From assembly GCA_965199745.1 (NCBI GenBank), contig CBDATB010000010.1, positions 1 through 64,000 on the forward strand: a stretch of DNA of 64,000 nucleotides, written 5' to 3'. How positions within the stretch are numbered: the stretch's first letter is position 1; every line of letters begins with the position of its first letter. This DNA comes from CBDATB01 sp965199745. Its GTDB lineage: Bacteria; Bacteroidota; Bacteroidia; Cytophagales; Flammeovirgaceae. The notes under the pieces are model-generated. The model searched no databases. It was not told the DNA's origin and saw nothing but the letters and a program-made list of their open reading frames with translations. The position numbers and the translations under genes are program-made. Below, in pieces: positions 58,601-64,000 of this stretch.

Positions 58601-58801
58601 CTCCCAACGCGCCCCTTCAAAACTACTACTATTACTCAGTAGCATCTCAGTAGCATTTCTATACTTTATAGAAATAGTTACAAGTTTTTCGGGGTGATTG
58701 GTAACTGTTTTACGACCATTAATAGCAATTTGACCCTCTACCTGCGAAAGTGTCTCCCCTATTGATAGGAAAAAGACGATGAGTAAAAAATATACTTTCA
58801 T
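55670..58801 (-). CDS. Secreted protein of eleven Ig-like tandem repeats
   Basis: 1043 residues: a signal peptide (FLSIGETLSQ) and then eleven repeats of about 90-95 residues. Each holds a core M-x-I/L-SN-x-F-x-W-x-x-Y, a W-x-L segment, DG-x-K-x-VYVKF-x-D-x-AGN-x-S and a D-x-I-x-LDT-x-PP linker (for example VYVKFKDKAGNESAVAYDDI and DNIILDTEPP). These resemble bacterial Ig-like modules of adhesins or cell-surface fibres. There is no sorting tail of the type IX kind, no barrel and no enzyme motif, so anchoring is unclear. It is the first gene of a minus-strand group with the NeuD-like gene 47 bases downstream. Confidence 0.8.
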   Translation of the reverse strand: MKVYFLLIVFFLSIGETLSQVEGQIAINGRKTVTNHPEKLVTISIKYRNATEMLLSNSSSFEGARWERVLKTRKSWHLSGEDGLKTVYAKFRDAKGNISEEVSARIELDRIPPLTPEFIVNYGLPYSNKKDRTTHIQIEGEEIVRMRISNRADFLNAPWVEYKQEFRDFKVSAGDGKKNVYAQFADFAGNITEVVSGSFIVDTKAPTGTKVIINKGKTHTTSRGVQLDIIAAGAREMIIRKPGAEWQPFQQKLTHTLSQGDGEKRVYMKFRDLAGNTSPVIYDGIVLDTKPPTRGIITLNNDSRYVRKFDAVNIKLIALGASEMMLSKDPNFQGVNWLAYKTFISGFTLDDADGEQTVYAKFRDLAGNVSEACYDKIILDTQPPSHVSVRISAPNAVYDENKKITIVNDNRRIVNLKLSAKDARYMMISNVSNFYSTKWEVYKPGYQDWELAGDKDGERFVFVKFRDRAGNVSKIASDKVIVDTSPPVDPKISINSDEQFAISRDGKVKLGLFVRGASHMMISNNPSFENVRWELYQSTKRWKLDSEEDGIKSVFVKFKDIANNESQVVVDNIILDTEPPQDCSVLINKGNKITNNLDRLVILRTRAKEARLMQVSNSSNFEGSRWMGYSTLNVKWKLSDPDGKKNVYVRFKDEAGNISATYQDDIYLDRSPPKQGTVTINSGKQITNNVDKEVTLSLYAEGVYEMKISNRYDFKDAEWEAYQTTKKWTLRGSDGLKIVYVKFRDKIKNESRVAYDRIGVDTQAPTSGKVEIERNAEYTTNINKYVRLRLFARKANEMKIGNEPDFKDSEWIKYQPFYENWILDGDDGEKTVYVTFKDKAGNETKPVSDKIILDRQEPFSEEILINNGAEFINDKSATVNLVINVEDADQMMISNDKRFREVTARWVSYRPATSWKLPLNPEGTKRVYVKFKDKAGNESAVAYDDILIDTQPPSHVQFRILGNKTGTEDPNINLQIHAKEAEYMMLSNNANFSGAKWETYSKVKKWTLPSGEGLKKIYIRLKDRAENVSTSTFVQITLFKPRN

Positions 58802-59532
58802 AGTTAAATATGTATTTTTTATATCAGTATTCTGACAGCATTAATTATACCAAGACTCAAATTATTTTTAATTCCAACTGTTTGTATCAAGGCTGCAAGT
58901 TGAGAAGCTAATATTCTTGTAGCATATTTTTATTAACTTATTTTAAAAATGGGAAATATTCATAAAAAAAGGATAAATTGATTACTTGATTAGCCTAAAT
59001 CTTTCATTCCCACGCTACCAAACCTAACAATCTTTGCCCAAGTTCATTGGGGGTTGCCCGGCGCATTTAGCTTGTGCCCAATTGCGTGGGTCGCCGGGAA
59101 AAGGATAGTCTTTGGGAATAAGCCTACCACGATCTGATGCGCCATTTTCTGAGTTGCTCGTTATGGTTTTGCACAGCAGACACAACAATGTATTGTACCG
59201 AATCAGGGTCTTAGAGCATTAGAACAATTTAGGGTGTATTGCCTGTGACTGTGTACAAAAAAACTGTGGCACTACAGCATTATTCTTTTCGCTTCGAGGG
59301 TGGTCATAAAGTAGCGACCATATTTTGTAATATTATTAAATTTACATTTATTGCCCTTAATCATAAAAATGCTCGAATATAAGGATATTAATTGACTTTG
59401 AGTCAAAGTTACACATAATTAAAATGGAATTTTTATTGGTGTTGTCTCAATTAAGCAGTGTACAGAGCAATTGCTTGGAGCATGAGTTGGCTAGAAAAAT
59501 TTGATACACTGGACTTTTTGCAAATTTTTGTG
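58802..59532. other. Intergenic region with a stop-free coding-like scrap on the minus strand
   Basis: On the minus strand a frame from about 59222 to the TAG near 59018 is open for about 67 codons and reads like a real protein tail (ASDRGRLIPKDYPFPGDPRN, then WAQAKCAGQPPMNLGKDC). It has no start codon in place. I do not recognise the family; it could be the end of a lost secreted protein or toxin. Elsewhere the region shows no supported feature. Confidence 0.35.
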
Positions 59533-59540
59533 TACTTTTG

Positions 59541-59815
59541 TCGGGTCAATATAAGACAATAAGAGTCCTGTCAAGGATTAGCAAATCCACGTGTGGGGCT
59601 AATCAAGCCTTCTAGATGAAGCTTCTGCATGGAGTGTGAGTCAAGTACTGTGAAGCACGCAGTCGGTTTGTCTCTGACAAAAATGGGTGACTCACACATG
59701 TGTACTTAAATCTTGGCGTTATTGTTCAGCCTTAAAAAACTATTATCGCGGCTATAATAATCCTAGGGGATGTACTGAACACACTGGTTTTCATCGAGAG
59801 TTTTAATGTACAGTT
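59541..59815 (+). ncRNA. Candidate structured RNA or leader upstream of korAB
   Basis: Five hairpins follow each other: GATTAGC/GCTAATC (59576-59604) with a small inner CCA/TGG pairing; AAGCCTTC/GAAGCTT (59605-59624); a 10-bp perfect stem GTGTGAGTCA/TGACTCACAC (59634-59697) that encloses TTTGTC-TCT-GACAAA and an ACTG/CAGT hairpin; TATTAT/ATAATA (about 59741-59759); and TGTAC/GTACA (59771-59812). A -7-like TACTTTTG at 59533-59540 could start it. It matches no RNA family I know, such as tmRNA, RNase P RNA, SRP RNA or the TPP and cobalamin riboswitches. It could be a free small RNA or a leader controlling the korA gene at 59948. Confidence 0.5.
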
Positions 59816-59947
59816 GCATACCTAAATATATTGCTGGATTGTTGCCTAGGCGAACCAGAGAAAGAAGAAACTGAGCAAACACTCCTAAATTAAAAAAGAC
59901 TGCCTGCAATAAAAAGGAAATAGTAAAAGTAGCAATCACACTCGCCG

Positions 59948-61801
59948 ATGGCGCAAAAAATTACTAAAACAAGAGAAGAAATTACGATTAAATTTGCCGG
60001 CGATTCCGGAGACGGTATGCAACTAACCGGCAATTTATTTACCGATAGCACTGCTTTATTAGGAAATGACCTGGCAACGTTTCCTGACTTCCCTGCAGAA
60101 ATTCGTGCACCACAAGGAACACTTGCTGGTGTATCGGGGTTTCAGTTGCACTTTGGGAGCAAAAAGATTTTCACTCCTGGCGACCAATACGACGTGTTGA
60201 TTGCTATGAATGCTGCTGCACTCAAAGCCAACCTGGACCATATCCGAAGCTCAGGAACAATCATTATTAATGAAGATGGTTTTGATAAAAGAAACCTCCG
60301 ACTAGCAAAGTACGAACAGAATCCGCTGGAGGATAATACATTAGAAAATTTTGAAGTATTTAGAATGCCGGTTTCGAAGCTCAATCGCGAGACACTGAAA
60401 GATTCGCCCCTGGGTACTAAAGAAAAAGATCGCTGTAAGAATATGTTCGTACTAGGCTTTTTATTTTGGCGATACAGCCGAAAAACAGCATCTGCTATTG
60501 ACTTCCTTAACGCAAAATTCAGAAAGAAACCCCATGTGCTTGAGGCAAATATCAAAGCACTTAAAATGGGCTATCACTTCGGCGATACTACTGAAACCTT
60601 TACTGCTAAGTACCGGGTAACATCGGCACCTCTCCCCAAAGGCACCTACCGCAATATTATGGGTAATCAGGCCATTATATTGGGCTTAATTACAGCTGCT
60701 CAAAAAGCAAATTTGCCTTTATTTTATAGCTCCTACCCTATCACGCCGGCTTCTGATATTTTGCACGGGCTGGCTAGGCACAAAAATTTTGGTGTAAAAA
60801 CTTTTCAGGCGGAAGATGAAATTGCAGCCATGTGTGCTACCATCGGTGCTGCTTACGGCGGTAACCTAGCTGTAACAGGAACTTCTGGACCCGGGATGGC
60901 ATTGAAAGCAGAAGGCTTGGGCTTAGCAATGATGCTTGAGTTGCCTATGGTCATCTGCAATGTACAACGCGGCGGTCCTTCTACTGGTCTGCCTACCAAA
61001 ACAGAGCAGTCGGATTTACTACAATCCTTGTACGGTAGAAACGGAGAATCGCCCATACCCGTAATAGCTGCTCGTTCACCTTCTGACTGCTTTGATTCGG
61101 CAATCGATGCCTGTCGCATAGCACTTCGGCACATGACGCCGGTTATCTTTCTGAGCGATGGATATATTGCCAATGGCGCAGAACCATGGCGTTTTCCAAA
61201 AGCAAATGACCTTGAGCCGATAAGCGTTTCGTTTGAACCTGCCAGAGAAAATGGAGAAAAATTTTTACCTTATGCCCGCGATGAACGCTATGTGAGACCT
61301 TGGGCTTTACCCGGTACCAAGGGGCTTGCCCATCGTATTGGAGGCATCGAAAAACAAAATGGTACAGGTGATGTTTCATACGACCCTGCTAACCATCAAC
61401 GAATGACTAAAATCAGAGAAACCAAAGTAGCAAAAATTACCCATTATATTTCGCAGCAAAGTATCAACGCAGGTGTGGAAGAAGGAGACCTATTAATTTT
61501 AGGATGGGGATCTACTTATGGGGCGATTCAGTCGGTGGTAGAGGAACTGTATTCGGAAGGTCATACCATAGGACATGCACATGTTCGCTATATCTGTCCC
61601 TTTCCTAAGAATATGCGTGATTTATTGAGCAAATACAAGCAAGTGCTAATTCCTGAGATTAATACTGGACAACTTGCCAAAGTAATCCGCGATAAATTTT
61701 TAATACCAGTAGTGCAATATAACAAGGTACAAGGAATACCGATTACTAAACCAGAATTAAAAACTTTTGCATTAAAGATATTAAATGCAGAAAAAACTTA
61801 A
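59948..61801 (+). CDS. korA: 2-oxoacid:ferredoxin oxidoreductase, fused gamma-alpha subunit
   Basis: 617 residues. The N-terminal gamma domain (FAGDSGDGMQLTGNLFTDS, residues about 13-190) precedes the alpha domain with YSSYPITPASDILHGLARH, FQAEDEIAAMCATIGAAYGG and TSGPGMALKAEGLGLAMM. This layout is that of KorA-type 2-oxoglutarate:ferredoxin oxidoreductase in Bacteroidota; pyruvate oxidoreductases of the POR class are longer and differently arranged. With KorB it decarboxylates the oxoacid to the acyl-CoA and reduces ferredoxin. The beta gene follows after nine bases. The long structured leader may regulate it. Confidence 0.92.
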   Translation: MAQKITKTREEITIKFAGDSGDGMQLTGNLFTDSTALLGNDLATFPDFPAEIRAPQGTLAGVSGFQLHFGSKKIFTPGDQYDVLIAMNAAALKANLDHIRSSGTIIINEDGFDKRNLRLAKYEQNPLEDNTLENFEVFRMPVSKLNRETLKDSPLGTKEKDRCKNMFVLGFLFWRYSRKTASAIDFLNAKFRKKPHVLEANIKALKMGYHFGDTTETFTAKYRVTSAPLPKGTYRNIMGNQAIILGLITAAQKANLPLFYSSYPITPASDILHGLARHKNFGVKTFQAEDEIAAMCATIGAAYGGNLAVTGTSGPGMALKAEGLGLAMMLELPMVICNVQRGGPSTGLPTKTEQSDLLQSLYGRNGESPIPVIAARSPSDCFDSAIDACRIALRHMTPVIFLSDGYIANGAEPWRFPKANDLEPISVSFEPARENGEKFLPYARDERYVRPWALPGTKGLAHRIGGIEKQNGTGDVSYDPANHQRMTKIRETKVAKITHYISQQSINAGVEEGDLLILGWGSTYGAIQSVVEELYSEGHTIGHAHVRYICPFPKNMRDLLSKYKQVLIPEINTGQLAKVIRDKFLIPVVQYNKVQGIPITKPELKTFALKILNAEKT

Positions 61802-61810
61802 GTAAGATTT

Positions 61811-62848
61811 ATGTCGGCGATAAGAGCAAATACAAGCCCTTTAAAAGCAAAAGATTACGCAACAAGTCAAGATGTCCGTTGGTGTCCGGGTTGCGGAGAT
61901 TATTCTATCCTGAGGCAAGTACAAACTGTTTTAGCAGACGTTAAGTTAGACAAAAATAAAATTGCTTTTATATCGGGCGTCGGCTGTTCTTCGCGGTTTC
62001 CATATTACATGGATACCTACGGGTTACACTCTATTCACGGCAGAGCCCCTGCTTTTGCCTCGGGCTTGAAACTAGCAAACCCCGACTTGAGTATTTGGCT
62101 CATCACAGGCGATGGTGATGGCTTATCTATTGGAGCTAACCACATGCTGCACATGTTGCGCCGCAATTTCGATGTTAATATTCTACTATTTAATAACCAG
62201 ATATACGGTCTAACTAAAGGGCAGTACTCCCCTACCTCGGAGCAAAACAAAACAACTAAATCTACCCCTTTTGGTTCGTTAGATCACCCCATCAACCCGC
62301 TGTGCTTTGCTATGGGGGCAGAAGCTACTTTCATCGCGCGTAGCATGGATCGCGACCCTAAGCATTTACAAGCTATGATTAAGCGAAGCCATGCACACAA
62401 AGGCAGTTCATTTCTAGAAATCTACCAGAATTGCAATATTTTCAACGATGGTGCTTTTTTTACCTTCACAGAAAAAGACTCCAAAAAAACTACCTGCTTA
62501 TTTTTAACCCAAGATAACCCGCTAATATTCGGAGAAAACAACGAAAAAGGTATTCGCATTGACGGATTAACACCCCGTATTGTAGATTTAACAAAAGAGG
62601 CGTTTAGCCCTGATGATTTATGGATACATGACGAGTTTGATATATATAAAGCACAAATACTCAACCGCTTTTTTGACGACCCAACCGCAGATAATACCTT
62701 CCCACGACCCTTTGGGGTTGTTTACGAAACAAGTCGCTCTTGCTATGAGGAGATGCTTTTCCAACAACTAAAAGAAACCACCCAACAACGAGGGGAAGGA
62801 AACCTTGACTCATTGCTAAGTGGAGATCAGCACTGGCAGATTAAATGA
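61811..62848 (+). CDS. korB: 2-oxoacid:ferredoxin oxidoreductase, beta subunit
   Basis: 345 residues. RWCPGCGDYSILRQVQTVLA has the first Fe-S cysteines and the TPP site; FISGVGCSSRFPYYM adds another cysteine; WLITGDGDGLSIGANHMLHMLRRN is the thiamine-diphosphate Mg site. The end of the protein is longer than that of many KorB chains, with an extra tail (DPTADNTFPRPFGVVYETSR) typical of the Bacteroidota form. It forms the active enzyme with the gamma-alpha chain encoded nine bases upstream. Confidence 0.93.
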   Translation: MSAIRANTSPLKAKDYATSQDVRWCPGCGDYSILRQVQTVLADVKLDKNKIAFISGVGCSSRFPYYMDTYGLHSIHGRAPAFASGLKLANPDLSIWLITGDGDGLSIGANHMLHMLRRNFDVNILLFNNQIYGLTKGQYSPTSEQNKTTKSTPFGSLDHPINPLCFAMGAEATFIARSMDRDPKHLQAMIKRSHAHKGSSFLEIYQNCNIFNDGAFFTFTEKDSKKTTCLFLTQDNPLIFGENNEKGIRIDGLTPRIVDLTKEAFSPDDLWIHDEFDIYKAQILNRFFDDPTADNTFPRPFGVVYETSRSCYEEMLFQQLKETTQQRGEGNLDSLLSGDQHWQIK

Positions 62849-63088
62849 GTAGCAAAATATGGAATACAGGGCAGAATATATGCCGTTGTCTTTGAGCAGA
62901 ATACCCTGCCTTGCCCTATAATAAAATCGATAACTACTCATCAAGTGAAGCGTAAAAACCAACGGTCCTTAACCCATGTGATAGAGGAGAATTTTTGATA
63001 AAAAAACTTTTTATACACCTTTGTATACACCGCTGTGAAACATAAAAATTAGTTACCAGTAATTTTCAACATTTAAAAACATAATAAA

Positions 63089-63385
63089 ATGGATATTCAA
63101 ACAAGAAAAATAGAATTTGTACAGGAGTTTTTAAAACTTCAAAGTGAAGAAGTAGTTGCGCTTTTTGAAACTATGCTTCAATCAGAAACAAAAGGTCGCT
63201 TTCAGCCTAAAGAATATCAAGATAAAATTTCTAAAGAAATTGCCTATTGGAAAAAACCTGAAAACCAAAAAAAAGAAAGAATAAAAGCTGCAAAACAAAG
63301 ACTTGAAAATGCAAAGTCTAAAAAAGAATTAATTGAAATTAAAAAACAATTAATGCTGAAGGGAAGGAAAATATTTCCATTTTAG
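63089..63385 (+). CDS. Small hypothetical protein, antitoxin-like N-terminus
   Basis: 98 residues. The start MDIQTRKIEFVQEFLKLQSE resembles small Bacteroidota antitoxins that pair with RelE/ParE toxins. The rest is Lys-rich helix (KKPENQKKERIKAAKQRLEN). No toxin gene follows, so the assignment stays tentative. Confidence 0.45.
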   Translation: MDIQTRKIEFVQEFLKLQSEEVVALFETMLQSETKGRFQPKEYQDKISKEIAYWKKPENQKKERIKAAKQRLENAKSKKELIEIKKQLMLKGRKIFPF

Positions 63386-63465
63386 AAAAAAGAAGGCAGC
63401 GTACCAGGAGAGAGGCAGCTGCCCTGTTCAATAATCAATAATTATTTAATCAAAACAAAAGTACA

Positions 63466-63775
63466 ATGAAAAACTTAATTTCACAAACACAAAAAGAAAA
63501 AACTGCTAAATAATGAAGGGGATACTAATACTATTTTTGGTGATGATATAAAAGATGGAAATGATGTAAATAATACAACTAATAAAAATGATATAGAAGA
63601 TACTAATGAAGAAGGTGTTTCTTATATAAATACTCCTTTTGGTAGAGTTACTAAAATGAGCGACGAAATGTTTAATGATATGATTGCTGAACATAGTAAA
63701 AAGATAATTGCTGAATATAATAAAAAGAAACTTAACCAAAAAGAAAACAAAGAAAATGATGAAACAAGAAAATAA
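63466..63775 (+). pseudogene. AT-rich small gene, frameshifted at an A6 run
   Basis: A start MKNLISQTQKEK is followed by a stop in frame, but after removal of one A in the A6 run near 63500 the reading continues (LLNNEGDTNTIFGDDIKDG, then KMSDEMFNDMIAEHSKKIIA and KENKENDETRK) to the TAA at 63773-63775. It is acidic, hydrophilic and AT-rich. I do not recognise the family. It overlaps the next gene start by about 20 bases, as in operons of mobile elements. Confidence 0.4.
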
Positions 63776-64000
63776 TGAAGAAGGAAAAAACATTTTTGAT
63801 ATGTTTGATGAAGAAGACCTGAAGCACTTTCCACAGACGATATAACACCCGAAAAACAGAAAGATTAGAAAAAGCCAAAGAAAGATTAAAAAAAAACGTT
63901 GCTAAGTATTATGAATATGTAACAAATAAACGTAATAAAAAATATACGTTTCAAAATTTTATAGATCATGCTATTGATTATGGTTATAAAGAAAACGCGA
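63756..64000 (+). pseudogene. Second AT-rich small gene, frameshifted, running off the window
   Basis: MMKQENNEEGKNIFDMFDEED reads normally, then one or two indels around 63815-63870 move the protein to another frame (ERLEKAKERLKKNVAKYYEY, FQNFIDHAIDYGYKENA), which stays open to the right edge. Helical and charged; family not recognised. It may belong to a mobile element that starts here. Confidence 0.35.

Noticed and set aside
55670..58801. Tandem repeats as a possible CRISPR or DNA-level repeat array
   Set aside because: The repetition is at protein level with a period near 280 bases and diverged DNA; no short direct repeats with spacers exist.
62849..62935. Terminator after korB (CAGGG/CCCTG pairing)
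   Set aside because: Several alternative pairings, a long loop and no T run make this unconvincing.
63012..63031. Two copies of TATACACC as replication iterons
   Set aside because: Only two copies and no replication gene nearby; a chance repeat is more likely.

Overview
The window is chromosomal DNA of a Bacteroidota bacterium, most likely a free-living or aquatic member of the Cytophagales or a related order; that placement is an inference. Signs of the phylum are a SusC/SusD/lipoprotein operon, other TonB-dependent receptors, a metalloprotease with a type IX secretion sorting tail, an OmpA/PD40 protein built like PorE, the large form of IspG, a DUF6728 mini-protein and promoters of the TTTG-N19-TAnnTTTG kind. 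Most of the window has moderate GC and intact genes.

Layout. 1-3.3 kb: two broken genes, an SGNH hydrolase and a TonB receptor, each with two frameshifts. 3.7-15.9 kb: MATE-type exporter, PorE-like OmpA protein, Lon, a SirB-like/cytochrome c fusion, PDH E1 beta, a methyltransferase, then a minus-strand group ending in an LptF/G permease. 15.9-22.5 kb: the accessory hot spot. It has remnants of an aldo/keto reductase and a tyrosine recombinase, hemF, a CAU tRNA, a frameshifted gene of unknown origin, and a very AT-rich three-gene cassette (CcrM/HinfI-type N6-adenine methyltransferase, DUF262-DUF1524 nuclease, PD-(D/E)XK endonuclease). 22.5-31 kb: GlmM-type mutase, GH113-like hydrolase, TruA, an SDR epimerase, a DUF547 protein fused to a barrel-like domain, kynurenine 3-monooxygenase and a haem-oxygenase-fold protein.

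32-39.7 kb: a signalling cluster of TonB receptor, TPR-histidine kinase, single-domain response regulator and REC-PP2C phosphatase. 39.8-46.4 kb: DUF6728, IspG, a DUF6438 protein and the secreted metalloprotease. 46.5-52.5 kb: the SusC-SusD-lipoprotein operon. 52.7-58.8 kb: pyruvate kinase, a polysaccharide deacetylase, a NeuD-like acyltransferase and an 11-repeat secreted protein. 58.8-62.8 kb: a long leader packed with hairpins ahead of the 2-oxoacid:ferredoxin oxidoreductase genes. 62.9-64 kb: a small hypothetical gene and AT-rich, frameshifted small genes that may open another accessory region.

The two best candidates for something not yet described are the methyltransferase / DUF262 nuclease / endonuclease cassette at 18745-22455, which joins a type II restriction-modification pair to a type IV-like nuclease in one overlapping operon, and the structured RNA candidate at about 59541-59815.
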